A stretch of 18,113 nt of DNA, from assembly GCA_023664705.1 (NCBI GenBank), contig JAMPFE010000028.1:10846-28958 (forward strand), written 5' to 3'. The notes beneath the pieces were generated by a model. The model was given only the letters and a program-made list of their open reading frames with translations, made no database searches and was not told where the DNA came from. The stretch comes from Lachnospiraceae bacterium (GTDB lineage: Bacteria > Bacillota > Clostridia > Oscillospirales > Ruminococcaceae). Position numbers and translations under genes: made by a program. Within the stretch, counting starts at the first letter, position 1. The number at the start of each line of letters is the position of its first letter. Positions 4,741 to 12,714 of this stretch are shown here, one piece after another.

Positions 4741-6516
4741 ATGGAAAAGAAAAGGAGAAATACGCAAGCCGAGGAGCAGGTGCGTTTGCTTGCCGAGTAC
4801 CAAAAAGAAGAAGCCGCGCATATGGTCGACAAGCTGTCCCGCGTTCTGCACTTGGGAAAGTACGCAGACCCGAAGTTTAAAAGCACAATGGGGCTGGCGA
4901 GCTTGGTTGAAAATTATCGGCATTTAGCAATGGCTTATGACACTCTGGGTGACGGAGAGAGTGCGGGGAACGCTTGGCGTATGGTGCTTAGGCTTATAAG
5001 TCAGCGCAAAAACGAGCTTGAAGAGTATCAGGAAAACGGCGATGACGGATATTTGAGCGGCATAAATCACGCAATGGTCGACGCGTATGCGGCACTGGGG
5101 CGGTCGAGGTTTGAGTATTACCTTATCGCGCTTGAATTGGAGCAAGCCGAGGAAAACCGTTTTTACTGTACGCGGCGGAACATAATCTCCGAGGACGTTG
5201 CGGAGCTTCAAAAGCTGTCGGACGGCGAATATGACATGCTCGGTATTTCCGCGCCTCCTCGGACATACAAGACGGCGCTCGGGACGCGGTTCTTGTCGTG
5301 GGACGCTGTGAGATACAATGCGGAAAGCAGCTTTTTTGTGTCACATACCACTAAAATGGCGCGCAAGGTTATGGACGACCTGTTGAAAATATTCAGCTCG
5401 GCGGGATTTAAGCGAATGTTCCCGGGCATTTCCGTTGAGAGCAACAAGGAAGATATGTGGATAGATTTGCTTCCGAAGCCGTATGACAACGGATATCATA
5501 CTCTGTATTTTGCGGGAATTGACAGCACAATGGCGGGCGTTATCAACTGCTCGCGGCTGCTGTACTGCGATGACCTGATATCGGGCATTGAGGAAGCGAT
5601 GAAGCCCGAGCGAATGGAGAACGCGCTGCAGAAGTATGTGGTCGATATACGGCAGCGCCGCGCAAACTCAAAGGTCAAGGAGCTTATTATCGCCACGCGG
5701 TGGGGAACGAACGACCCGCTAACGTATATGGAGGAAGCACACGAGGGCGACGCGCGGTACAAGTTCATAAAGCGCCCCGCACTCAACGACGTGGGCGAAA
5801 GCAATTTTATGTTCGCGGTAAATCCGCTTACAACACACCATTTTGCGGATATCAAGGCTCGAATGGACGACATTTCATTCGAGTGCATATATCAGCAGCA
5901 CCCTATGGACAGGGACGGCTTGGTGTTCACTAATCTGAAACGGTTCAAGGAACTGCCCAAAGGCGAACCCGATGTTATCTATATGGCTTGCGACGTGGCG
6001 TTCAGCGGCGCGGATAATCTCTCCGCTCCGTTCGCGTATCAATACGGCGATGATGTGTACATAGCGGACGTGGTGTTCTCCCCTGCCGGCTACACTACCA
6101 CAGAGCCGCTCGTTTGTACGGCTATGCTTCGGCACAAACCGAATTTCGCGCGGTTTGAGAGCAACAACGGCGGCGAGTTCTATGCAAAGGACATCAAGAC
6201 CGCCGTCTCGGAGAAGCTCGGCACGCGGATATATTCCGTGAGATCGCAGAAAAACAAGATGTACCGAATTTCACAGTATGAGCCTGTTATACAGCAGTTT
6301 TATTTCCTCGACCGCTCTTTGTATCAGCCGGGTGGAATGTACGACAAGTTTATCCGCGAGCTGGAGCGGTTTAACATCAACGGACGGAATAAGCACGACG
6401 ACGCGGCGGATAGTCTTGCAATGCTCGCGGAGATGAAGCAGAAAAACCAGACGGGCGCGGGCGGTGTGTCGGTTATGAAACGGCGCGGAAAACTGTTTTC
6501 GAGTTGGGGAGGTTGA
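4741..6516 (+). CDS. terL: Phage terminase large subunit (packaging ATPase and nuclease)
   Basis: A 591-aa motor that would cut concatemeric phage DNA and drive it through the portal. After a helical N-terminal part (about 1-150) comes the ATPase: a Walker A-like APPRTYKT (171-178) of the variant form common in phage terminases, and Walker B RLLYCDD (272-278), followed by a coupling segment IIATRWG. The C-terminal RNase H-fold nuclease shows its acidic residues in MACDVAFSG (Asp418), RFESNNGGEFY and KHDDAADSL (551-559). The length fits full-length TerL plus an N-terminal extension. It starts at the ATG at 4741, with only a weak GGTGA ribosome site. The TGA lies two bases before the methylase ATG, so the two are coupled. 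It heads the late operon from the promoter at 4668. Confidence 0.93.
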   Translation: MEKKRRNTQAEEQVRLLAEYQKEEAAHMVDKLSRVLHLGKYADPKFKSTMGLASLVENYRHLAMAYDTLGDGESAGNAWRMVLRLISQRKNELEEYQENGDDGYLSGINHAMVDAYAALGRSRFEYYLIALELEQAEENRFYCTRRNIISEDVAELQKLSDGEYDMLGISAPPRTYKTALGTRFLSWDAVRYNAESSFFVSHTTKMARKVMDDLLKIFSSAGFKRMFPGISVESNKEDMWIDLLPKPYDNGYHTLYFAGIDSTMAGVINCSRLLYCDDLISGIEEAMKPERMENALQKYVVDIRQRRANSKVKELIIATRWGTNDPLTYMEEAHEGDARYKFIKRPALNDVGESNFMFAVNPLTTHHFADIKARMDDISFECIYQQHPMDRDGLVFTNLKRFKELPKGEPDVIYMACDVAFSGADNLSAPFAYQYGDDVYIADVVFSPAGYTTTEPLVCTAMLRHKPNFARFESNNGGEFYAKDIKTAVSEKLGTRIYSVRSQKNKMYRISQYEPVIQQFYFLDRSLYQPGGMYDKFIRELERFNINGRNKHDDAADSLAMLAEMKQKNQTGAGGVSVMKRRGKLFSSWGG

Positions 6517-6518
6517 AA

Positions 6519-7661
6519 ATGGGGAAATACGGTATGCCTTATAAAGGCTCAAAACAGGCTATCGCGGATAAGCTGTTGGCGCAAATGCCGGATGCTGAAT
6601 GTTTTGTTGATTTGTTCGGGGGCGGCGGAGCAATGACCCATTGCGCGGCGCTGTCGGGCAAGTATAATCGCGTGATATACAACGAGCTTGACCCTTTAGT
6701 CTATAAAGGCTTTAAAATGGCGATAAACGGAGAGTTTAAGAATGAAGAGCGTTGGATAAGCCGCGAGGATTTTGAACGATTGAAAGATACAGACCCGTAT
6801 GCCGCTATTTGTTTCAGCTTCGGGAGCAATTTAAAAAGTTACGCATATTCGCCCGAAACCGAGAGATTTAAAAGACATTTACATAATTTGTTTTTCGCCA
6901 AATCTCCAAACGAGGCGAGAATGCGCTGGAAATCGTTTGTTAGGGAGTTTTCGCTCGTTAGAGAGGAAATATCGGAGCTGACGGAAAAAGCCCTTAAAAC
7001 GTGTGAAGATTGTAAAATCGAGCCCGTTTACAACAAGGACAGCACTCTGAATGCGGGGAAAATCAAAGACGACGTTTTCAAGGCAAAATCGGCGCATATC
7101 CGCGAATATATGCGCGGCGCGTTAAAATCGAGCGGCAGAACGGCGGCGGATATCGACCGTCATTTGGGTACAAACGGAATGGCGGGGCATTATTTCGGGT
7201 GCAGTCAATGGGTGTTGCCTACCGCCGAAGCGTATGAAAAAATGCGCGAGATAATTCCCACTTTAACTATTCCGTGGGCAAAGCTGAACGAACAGCTTTC
7301 CGAGTTGAAAAGTCTGGAAAGGCTGCAAAGTCTGGAAAGGCTGCAAAGTCTGGAAAGGCTGGAAAGGCTGCAAAGTCTGGACATAGAATGCTTCAATCTT
7401 TCGTATGAACAAGTTGAAATTCCCGAAAACAGCGTTGTTTACTGCGATATTCCATATCTGAACACCGCAAAATACCGTGTTCCGTTCGACCACGAGGCGT
7501 TTTACAAATGGGCACGGGCGCAAAATCACACGATTTACATATCCTCGTATGAAATGCCTGAGGATTTTAAAGAAATAGCGTGTATTGAGAAATGTTGCTC
7601 TTTGAGCACGACGAACAACGCGCGTAAAACGCTTGAGAAGCTGTTTGTGAACGGAGGATAA
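6519..7661 (+). CDS. D12-class DNA adenine N6-methyltransferase
   Basis: A 380-aa Dam-type methylase that would transfer a methyl group from S-adenosylmethionine to adenine in phage DNA, for instance to escape host restriction. Seen: YKGSK (8-12), motif I FVDLFGGGGA (29-38, SAM binding) and the catalytic motif YCDIPY (308-313), a known variant of DPPY. Between them, just before the catalytic motif, lies a SLERLQ repeat (265-288) encoded by near-identical 18-bp units. The order motif I then IV is that of the D12 (alpha) class. The ATG at 6519 has GGGGAGG within the end of terL. Such methylases are often placed between terminase and portal genes in Firmicutes prophages. The recognition sequence cannot be told. 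Confidence 0.88.
   Translation: MGKYGMPYKGSKQAIADKLLAQMPDAECFVDLFGGGGAMTHCAALSGKYNRVIYNELDPLVYKGFKMAINGEFKNEERWISREDFERLKDTDPYAAICFSFGSNLKSYAYSPETERFKRHLHNLFFAKSPNEARMRWKSFVREFSLVREEISELTEKALKTCEDCKIEPVYNKDSTLNAGKIKDDVFKAKSAHIREYMRGALKSSGRTAADIDRHLGTNGMAGHYFGCSQWVLPTAEAYEKMREIIPTLTIPWAKLNEQLSELKSLERLQSLERLQSLERLERLQSLDIECFNLSYEQVEIPENSVVYCDIPYLNTAKYRVPFDHEAFYKWARAQNHTIYISSYEMPEDFKEIACIEKCCSLSTTNNARKTLEKLFVNGG
7311..7382 (+). repeat. 18-bp in-frame tandem repeat within the methylase gene
   Basis: Near-identical units of AGTCTGGAAAGGCTGCAA (7311, 7329, then a 27-bp variant unit from 7347 and a final partial copy from 7374) encode SLERLQ. The third unit has an internal repeat of CTGGAAAGG. All steps are multiples of three, so copy number can change without frameshift. 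Confidence 0.9.
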
Positions 7662-7664
7662 ACT

Positions 7665-7853
7665 ATGGAAATCATTAAAAACGGCGATTTGAACAGGTTA
7701 AAGCGGACAATCCGTTTTGAATGCAACAAGTGCGGCTGCATTTTCAAGGCGAACACGGACGAATGCACCGCCGAACAGCAATACAACGACGTTTATTTTT
7801 ATTGCGGGTGTCCGTGCTGCGGCGCGAGGGTTTACGAAACGGAAATAAGCTAG
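7665..7853 (+). CDS. Small zinc-ribbon protein
   Basis: A 62-aa protein with the segment CNKCGC (residues 20-25 region) and, 20 residues later, CGCPCCG, giving two C-x-x-C-type knuckles expected to bind one zinc ion. The short form, with an acidic linker and C-terminal VYE, is typical of small zinc-ribbon proteins scattered among Firmicutes prophage genes; no function is known. The start at 7665 has a GGAGG ribosome site inside the end of the methylase gene, so it belongs to the same transcript. Confidence 0.6.
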   Translation: MEIIKNGDLNRLKRTIRFECNKCGCIFKANTDECTAEQQYNDVYFYCGCPCCGARVYETEIS

Positions 7854-7856
7854 CGA

Positions 7857-7880
7857 GCATTTGCATTCGATTGCAAATGC
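7857..7880. repeat. 8-bp inverted repeat between small genes
   Basis: GCATTTGC (7857-7864) and GCAAATGC (7873-7880) are exact reverse complements around an 8-base loop, in the 70-bp gap before the coiled-coil gene. There is no T tract, so an mRNA processing or stability role is more likely than termination. Confidence 0.5.
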
Positions 7881-7922
7881 AGGCGGACGGTCGAGTTTAT
7901 TCTCGGATAAGGGGAGTATATT

Positions 7923-8156
7923 GTGCAAATGGAATTTACCGACAACGAGCTTTTGACGCTTGACACATTGGCGGTCAAGCAGATTTACCAATACGAACAG
8001 GAAATCAAATCGCTCCAGAGCGGCAAGGCGGACGGCGCGGTCGTGGAGCGTCTGGAGCTTTTGCGGAAATGGCTTGACGAAATGAGAGCTATCCGGCAGA
8101 AGCTGCGCGAGGAAATCTCGGATAGAGGGAGAAAAGAGGAGGAAACAAAGTTATGA
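7923..8156 (+). CDS. Small coiled-coil phage protein, unknown
   Basis: A 77-aa, mostly helical and highly charged protein. The segments LAVKQIYQYEQEIKSLQSG and VVERLELLRKWLDEMRAIR suggest two amphipathic helices forming a coiled coil, with a basic-acidic tail. No family is recognised. The GTG at 7923 is chosen because AGGGGAG ends six bases before it; an ATG two codons later is spaced less well. Its TGA overlaps the next start (ATGA at 8153), so translation is coupled. Confidence 0.55.
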   Translation: MQMEFTDNELLTLDTLAVKQIYQYEQEIKSLQSGKADGAVVERLELLRKWLDEMRAIRQKLREEISDRGRKEEETKL

Positions 8157-8686
8157 CTTGTGACGGAATATGCGCTGTTTGCCAGCAAAAAAGAAGTTGT
8201 GACGGGCATTATAAAGCTGCCACAAAAGAACAAATTATATATCGTCTTAACAAGAACATTTATCCCGAATTGCGAAAATATATGGTAGATTATCTCAAAA
8301 GGAGATATGGCGTTGATTATGATCCGAGGGAATGCGGTCCCGGTTGTGACACGGTTAAAGAAACGGACGAAAAGCAGAAATCGGGCGCGGAGTGGCTCTC
8401 TGCTTTGCTGTTGGGTGCTGTTTTCGGCGCGGCGAGCTCGAACAAATCGGATAAGACGGAGGATAAAGATTCTATGGATTGGGAAAAAGAATTTGCAGAC
8501 AAAGTCAGCAAACTGTCAAAAGGCGCATCTGTGAATAGTACAGACGAAAAAATAAAGCCACAATGCGCAAAATCAAGCGAATTTTGTCGTGTGTGCAAAC
8601 ACGGTGTCCCTTATGTGGATTTTCCTTTCGGTTTGAGGTATGCCTGTGATTTGGATGTGTCTTGCGAGAATTTCAAGAGGATATAG
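8153..8686 (+). CDS. Cys-rich phage protein, unknown
   Basis: A 177-aa protein with Cys clusters at both ends: C3, C7, C10 and C16 near the N-terminus, a C-G-P-G-C pair in the middle, and near the C-terminus a group ending CRVCKHG and then two further Cys in the last 15 residues. These could hold zinc or an iron-sulfur centre; which is not clear. A short hydrophobic stretch (WLSALLLGAVFGAASS) separates the halves and is followed by a polar, charged linker. It is too short and small-residue-rich to call a membrane helix confidently. The ATG at 8153 has AGGAGGAAA upstream and overlaps the previous stop. It lies just before the portal gene. No family is recognised. Confidence 0.5.
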   Translation: MTCDGICAVCQQKRSCDGHYKAATKEQIIYRLNKNIYPELRKYMVDYLKRRYGVDYDPRECGPGCDTVKETDEKQKSGAEWLSALLLGAVFGAASSNKSDKTEDKDSMDWEKEFADKVSKLSKGASVNSTDEKIKPQCAKSSEFCRVCKHGVPYVDFPFGLRYACDLDVSCENFKRI

Positions 8687-8699
8687 AAAGGACGGCTGA

Positions 8700-10154
8700 A
8701 TGGAAATAGACATTATGAGGTCGGCGGTGAAAAATCAATACCCGCTGACGGGCAGAAAACGGCTTGTTACCACGGTTGACGGCGTCGATATTAACGCGGT
8801 TGTCGCGGACATCGGGAAACAGTCGGCGGCGCGGCATTACAGTCAGCTCTCGGCTAAATGGCTGTGGGATTATGCGCGGAATAATCAGCCTATTCTCGAC
8901 CGCGTAGACGACAGCGACGGCGCGAGTTCAAACAACAAGGTCGTTGTGAATTTCGCGGCGGCTATCGCGCGGAATTTATCGGCGTACACGTTCCCGAAAG
9001 GCATTAACTACCTATCCCGAAACGACAGCACGGAATGCCGCGAGTTTGTTGAAAAGCTCAACAAAATGATGTCGCTGAAATCAAACAACGTCGCGGCGCA
9101 GGAAATGAAGTGGTATCAGTCGGTATGCGGACACGCGTTTTTATACGTCAACCGCGACAACTCAAAGCTGCACGATATTCCCTTTATGGTGCAGAATATA
9201 GAGCCGTGGAACGCGTTTGTGGTCTACTCCGCTTACAACGTCTATGAGCCTGTGTATGCGGTCGTGGAATATGAGGATAACAGCAAGGTCGTTTTCACAA
9301 AGGACGTCTTTGTTCTTATCGACGAAAACAACGCGGCAAGCAAGCCCACGCCGCATATCCTCGGCGAAGTGCCGATTATAGAAGTGCCGAACAACACAAT
9401 GCGAATGGGCGATTTTGAGCTTGCTTTATCGCTGCTTGACGCGATAAACTCGGTCACGAGCGACAGCGTGAACAATGTGCAGGATATAGTAAAGGCTTAT
9501 CTGGTACTTATCGGGGTTGACAAACTGGACGTTGAGGACGAAAAGGGCAATCCAAGAATGGACTTTACAAAAGGCTCTATTATTACTTTGAGCGGGCAGC
9601 AGGGCGTAAATCAATCGGCGCAGTTTATCGCGCCCCAGCTTGACGGCACGAGCGTTCAGCAACTCCGCTCCTATATGGACAGCGCTTTGAAATTCATCAC
9701 GGGCATTCCCGACCGCGACACCGATAACGCGGCAAGCTCGACGGGCGTTTCCGAGGACATAAAGACGGGACAGTCGGACAAGGACGCTATCGCAAACGAA
9801 AAGACGATTTTCGTTGAACAGTCGCAGCGGCGTATTTTGGAGATAATTTTCCGAATTCTCCAGCTCGAAGAGCCGCAGCTTATCCCCGACGGAATGACGG
9901 CGGCGGACATCGACGTGGATATAACCCGCGCGAACCGCGATAATATCCTCACGAAAACGCAGGCTATGCTTAATCTCAAACAAATCGGTATGTGCGACGA
10001 GGACGTTGTTTATTTCGGAAATATCACAAACGACGTTGCGGGAGTGGCTTCCCGTATGGTCGCGGAGCAAGCAAGCGAGAGCGAGGACGATTTGAACGCG
10101 GAGCTGGAGATGTTGAGAAATAGATCAACCCGTGACATAAAGGAAGGAGTATAA
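8700..10154 (+). CDS. Phage portal protein (SPP1 gp6-like)
   Basis: A 484-aa protein that forms the ring at the capsid vertex through which DNA enters and leaves. The order N-terminal NNKVVVNFAAAIARNLSAY, then the beta-rich PWNAFVVYSAYNVYEPVYAVVEY, the GEVPIIEVPNNTMRMGDFE segment with a run leading into helices around DAINSVTSDSVNNVQD, and the late ASSTGVSEDIK region is characteristic of the SPP1 gp6/PF05133 portal family. The length is normal (about 450-500). The ATG at 8700 has GAAAGGA seven bases upstream; a second ATG at 8715 is less well placed. It ends two bases before the next gene, which is followed by the MuF gene, the usual portal-MuF order. Confidence 0.9.
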   Translation: MEIDIMRSAVKNQYPLTGRKRLVTTVDGVDINAVVADIGKQSAARHYSQLSAKWLWDYARNNQPILDRVDDSDGASSNNKVVVNFAAAIARNLSAYTFPKGINYLSRNDSTECREFVEKLNKMMSLKSNNVAAQEMKWYQSVCGHAFLYVNRDNSKLHDIPFMVQNIEPWNAFVVYSAYNVYEPVYAVVEYEDNSKVVFTKDVFVLIDENNAASKPTPHILGEVPIIEVPNNTMRMGDFELALSLLDAINSVTSDSVNNVQDIVKAYLVLIGVDKLDVEDEKGNPRMDFTKGSIITLSGQQGVNQSAQFIAPQLDGTSVQQLRSYMDSALKFITGIPDRDTDNAASSTGVSEDIKTGQSDKDAIANEKTIFVEQSQRRILEIIFRILQLEEPQLIPDGMTAADIDVDITRANRDNILTKTQAMLNLKQIGMCDEDVVYFGNITNDVAGVASRMVAEQASESEDDLNAELEMLRNRSTRDIKEGV

Positions 10155-10156
10155 TA

Positions 10157-10525
10157 ATGCCATACAGTGACGAAATGTACTACAAAAAATTGCTGTACCA
10201 ACACGGTATCCTTCCGAGCCCCTCCCAAAAACCGGTTGAGGAAAAAATCGAACGTAAGATATTTGAAGAAAACGGCGTAACCGCGATTGTAAATGATGAC
10301 AGTATATGCGATTTCAAAGAAGCGCATATCCTATGTTCGTGCGGGCATGTTTGCGACACGTATACAATCTTAAAATCCTCCAACAAGGTAATCAAGTTGA
10401 AACCTTTCAGCTTACGCAAATGCCCAAACTGTAAAAGGGAGATTTCTGTGGAAACTGTTTTAAAACTGATCGAAGAAGCGTGCAATGGAAAGACAAGAGA
10501 AGAAACTGCTGCTCCGTCGGAATAA
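10157..10525 (+). CDS. Small zinc-ribbon-like phage protein
   Basis: A 122-aa protein inserted between portal and MuF genes. Two cysteine pairs, CSCGHVC in the middle and CPNC about 30 residues on, suggest one zinc-binding ribbon; the N-terminal half is charged and without recognisable motifs. The ATG at 10157 has AAGGAAGGAG upstream, overlapping the portal stop region, and the C-terminus overlaps the MuF gene by 41 bp. A lone regulator or DNA-binding protein is possible; the function is unknown. Confidence 0.55.
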   Translation: MPYSDEMYYKKLLYQHGILPSPSQKPVEEKIERKIFEENGVTAIVNDDSICDFKEAHILCSCGHVCDTYTILKSSNKVIKLKPFSLRKCPNCKREISVETVLKLIEEACNGKTREETAAPSE

Positions 10526-11150
10526 GCGTTATTTTTCCGAGATACCGTTTTTGTCGAAGGACGAGGTGCAATTCCGCGCGGAAATAGCGACGCTTACCGA
10601 GATAGAGCTTATCTCACTGCTGAATTATATGGAGAGCGAGCTGCGAAAATCCGCCGATGATTTTATTAACAATTACGGCAATTTCTCCGACCAACTCAAC
10701 CGCATTTACGATGTTTCGGACGACGCGGTGTTCGGAGAGAATAGATCGCCGTTTGCGGCGCGGTTTTCGGAGCTGCAGCGGACGGAGTGGAACAAGCTGC
10801 TCCCCGTAACGCTTCGGCGCGCCGTTTATGACAGCAACGCGACAGACGCGGATATTTTGTGGCTTTTTGCCGCGAACAGAGCCGAAAAAACCGCGCGAAA
10901 CAACACAAATTCCCTTTGTGGCTGTCAGCATTTCGAGGACTTAAAGCGGCAGGGTTACAAATACAAGGAGTGGAAAACGATAATGGACGGGCACGAGCGC
11001 GATACACACGCTATAGCAAACGGTCAGCGCGTTCCGATAGACGAGCCATTTATCGTGGGCGGCTATAAAATGATGTTCCCGCGCGATGTGACTTACGGCG
11101 CTCCGCCAAAGGAAATAATCAACTGCCGCTGCTCCATAGTCGGGAGGTAG
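10485..11150 (+). CDS. Minor head protein, MuF/SPP1 gp7-like
   Basis: A 221-aa protein of the phage Mu protein F family, a minor capsid component near the portal thought to help DNA packaging or ejection. The signature is in the C-terminal half: an invariant-type stretch KEWKTIMDGHERDTHAIANG (161-180) with His170, Arg172 and His175, and then the closing INCRCSI (212-218). The family-typical aromatic N-terminal helical region precedes it. It overlaps the previous gene by 41 bp and has only a weak ribosome site, so translation is probably coupled. Some MuF proteins carry toxin domains at the end; none is present here. Confidence 0.85.
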   Translation: MERQEKKLLLRRNKRYFSEIPFLSKDEVQFRAEIATLTEIELISLLNYMESELRKSADDFINNYGNFSDQLNRIYDVSDDAVFGENRSPFAARFSELQRTEWNKLLPVTLRRAVYDSNATDADILWLFAANRAEKTARNNTNSLCGCQHFEDLKRQGYKYKEWKTIMDGHERDTHAIANGQRVPIDEPFIVGGYKMMFPRDVTYGAPPKEIINCRCSIVGR

Positions 11151-11156
11151 AAAATT

Positions 11157-11357
11157 ATGTCAGAATATAGGTGGTATAGCACAAAAGAAAAATTGCCAAA
11201 CGACGGCGATTGGGTTATAGCTCGCAATGGAAATGCTGATTTGGGCGTTTTCAAATTCAAGCGAAACGATGACACGGAAATATGGCAACCGCTCTCAATA
11301 TACTGTGATTCCTATGTTCAAACCAAAGATGTAACACATTGGTACCCGGCTCTGTGA
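11157..11357 (+). CDS. DUF551-like small phage protein
   Basis: A 66-aa protein with the plan of DUF551: an aromatic opening (YRWYSTKEKLPNDGDWVI), a middle strand and a closing HWYP motif (VTHWYPAL). The function is unknown; such proteins are common in prophages. It starts at 11157 behind GGGAGG, six bases after the MuF stop. Confidence 0.6.
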   Translation: MSEYRWYSTKEKLPNDGDWVIARNGNADLGVFKFKRNDDTEIWQPLSIYCDSYVQTKDVTHWYPAL

Positions 11358-11382
11358 AAGAGCGACAAATTGAGGAATTTAT

Positions 11383-11574
11383 ATGCAAAACGGAGAAAAA
11401 TGGTATTACTGTCCGCGTTGCGGCAACAAGGTCGCAAAGTATGACCCGCTTCAGGCAATATGCTCGGCGGTGTACGTCAAGTGTCGGCTGTGCAAGAATA
11501 TTGTGGAGATTAAGTGCAAGCCGAAGCCTTACAAGACGCTCGGAAATGAAAATATTCCCGAAAAAAATACTTGA
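11383..11574 (+). CDS. Small Com/KTR-like zinc-ribbon protein
   Basis: A 63-aa protein with CPRCGNK near the N-terminus and CRLCKN about 20 residues later, separated by a short strand region, the layout of Cys-rich KTR and Mu Com-type zinc ribbons. Com activates translation of the mom gene in phage Mu, but there is no mom-like gene here, so that role should not be assumed. The ATG at 11383 follows a GAGGA site. The promoter at 11571 begins within its last codons. Confidence 0.6.
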   Translation: MQNGEKWYYCPRCGNKVAKYDPLQAICSAVYVKCRLCKNIVEIKCKPKPYKTLGNENIPEKNT

Positions 11575-11599
11575 CAAATTGTATTATTTGTGCTAATAT
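11571..11599 (+). promoter_or_regulatory. Promoter of the short transcript before the capsid genes
   Basis: TTGACA (11571-11576), 17-bp spacer and TAATAT (11594-11599). The spacer region carries the inverted repeat ACAAAT-N6-ATTTGT (11574-11591), a possible operator. A start near 11606 would give an RNA of about 75 nt to the terminator at 11640-11681. Confidence 0.7.
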
Positions 11600-11605
11600 A
11601 TACTT

Positions 11606-11681
11606 AAAGTAAATATCACCCGAACAGGGTTAGGCTTTAGCCACGTTATAAGGATTTTTGTCCTTATAGCGTGGCTTTTTT
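11606..11681 (+). ncRNA. Candidate small RNA or attenuator leader
   Basis: Between the promoter at 11571 and the terminator there is no ORF, but small pairings are visible: CCC-GAACA-GGG and GGC-TTTA-GCC, the latter sharing GCC with the foot of the terminator stem. Formation of one would compete with the other. The stretch could be a free phage small RNA or a leader that controls readthrough into the head genes. Start position is estimated from the promoter. Confidence 0.5.
11640..11681 (+). terminator. Strong intrinsic terminator before the capsid genes
   Basis: A 15-bp stem (11640-11654 with 11661-11675, one G-U pair), a 6-base loop and six T. It lies upstream of the scaffold gene, where no good second promoter was seen, so head-gene expression would need readthrough or antitermination. 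Confidence 0.88.
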
Positions 11682-11774
11682 GTTTTTATGCGGGTTTTCC
11701 CGCTGAAATTGACAGAGAAGTCGTTAAAACGCGCACACAACAGAGAAGTTCAAACACAAACAGGAGGTAACAGT

Positions 11775-12377
11775 ATGGAAGAGGTAACACAGACCACGCA
11801 AAGCCCGTTGGAACAGCAGCTCGCTAATGTTGTAATGGATATGAGCCCGCTGACAGCACAGGCAAAGCCCGCAGAGAACGCGGAGCGGCAAAAACCCGCA
11901 GAGCAGCCCGAGAAGACCGTTCCCAAAAAGCTCTTTGACGAGAAAATGAGCGAATGGAACAAGAAAACAAAAGCTTTGGAGGCTCAATTGCGGGAGAAAA
12001 TGACGGACGATGAGCGGAAAGCCGCCGAGAGTACCGAAAAGGACGCGGAGCTGCAAGCAATGAAGAACGAGCTTGCGGCACTCAAAACAGAGAGCGCCCT
12101 CACGGCGGCGGGGATAAAGCCCGAAATAGCTAAGGAGCTTTCGGCGGCAATAGTCGGCGCGGACGCTTCGGCAATCGTCGAGGCAGTAAAATCCGCGATC
12201 ACGGTAGCCGAAAAAGAGGCGAGCGCGAAAGCCACAAAGGAGCTGCTCGAAAAAGGCTCTCCGAAGGTTCAGACGGCGACGGGCGACAAGGAAAAGCCCG
12301 ACCCAAATCTCGCCCTTGTCAAGAGCGCGGTTCAAAAGCCGAAATCCGCACCGTTATCTGAAAGCAAATGGTTTTAA
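11775..12377 (+). CDS. Capsid scaffolding protein (DUF4355-like)
   Basis: A 200-aa, strongly helical, Glu/Lys/Ala-rich protein. A disordered, Gln/Pro-rich N-terminus is followed by KKLFDEKMSEWNKKTKALEAQLREKM and TDDERKAAESTEKDAELQAMK, a long coiled coil with the family-typical ERK and KNELAALK segments, and a C-terminus ending SESKWF. This is the layout of DUF4355 scaffolds, which direct capsid assembly and are lost before the mature head. The ATG at 11775 has AGGAGGTAA upstream; the frame's earlier start at 11688 lies inside the terminator region and is rejected. It precedes the capsid gene, as expected. Confidence 0.8.
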   Translation: MEEVTQTTQSPLEQQLANVVMDMSPLTAQAKPAENAERQKPAEQPEKTVPKKLFDEKMSEWNKKTKALEAQLREKMTDDERKAAESTEKDAELQAMKNELAALKTESALTAAGIKPEIAKELSAAIVGADASAIVEAVKSAITVAEKEASAKATKELLEKGSPKVQTATGDKEKPDPNLALVKSAVQKPKSAPLSESKWF

Positions 12378-12411
12378 GCACTAACGAAACATTAAACAAG
12401 GAGGTCAATTT

Positions 12412-12696
12412 ATGAAATTTACCGAAAAAAGCGTTGCGGGAAGCCGAATTGAATTTCTCGCAAGCGCGAAATGGCAGGGTATCAATCACACGTTCGAGGC
12501 GGACACGAAGTCGGGGGCGTTGGTTGAGGTAACGGACGGCTTGGGAAACAAGTATAAGGGGATTTGCGCATATGACGTGACGGTCGCGGACAATCCGAAC
12601 GGCACGGTCGTTGTACTGGGTATCGTCAAGACCGACAAGCTCCCCGCAAAGCCCACATCGAGCGATACTATGTTCCCGACACTCATTTTTGTGTGA
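12412..12696 (+). CDS. Small head protein, possible decoration protein
   Basis: A 94-aa beta-rich protein lying between scaffold and major capsid genes, the usual place of a head decoration or minor capsid component. Sequence features are modest: alternating hydrophobic strands such as GALVEVTDG and GTVVVLGIV, no Cys and no motifs that name it. A perfect AGGAGG ribosome site precedes the ATG at 12412. The role is inferred from position only. Confidence 0.55.
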   Translation: MKFTEKSVAGSRIEFLASAKWQGINHTFEADTKSGALVEVTDGLGNKYKGICAYDVTVADNPNGTVVVLGIVKTDKLPAKPTSSDTMFPTLIFV

Positions 12697-12714
12697 TAGG
12701 AGGTACAAAGAATT

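Noticed and set aside
9426..10070. 214-aa minus-strand ORF across the portal gene
   Set aside because: It is the shadow of a recognised portal gene; its translation matches nothing and has no ribosome site.
11724..12335. 203-aa minus-strand ORF across the scaffold gene
   Set aside because: Shadow of the Glu/Lys/Ala-rich scaffold frame, giving a Leu/Phe/Cys-rich chain with no motif.
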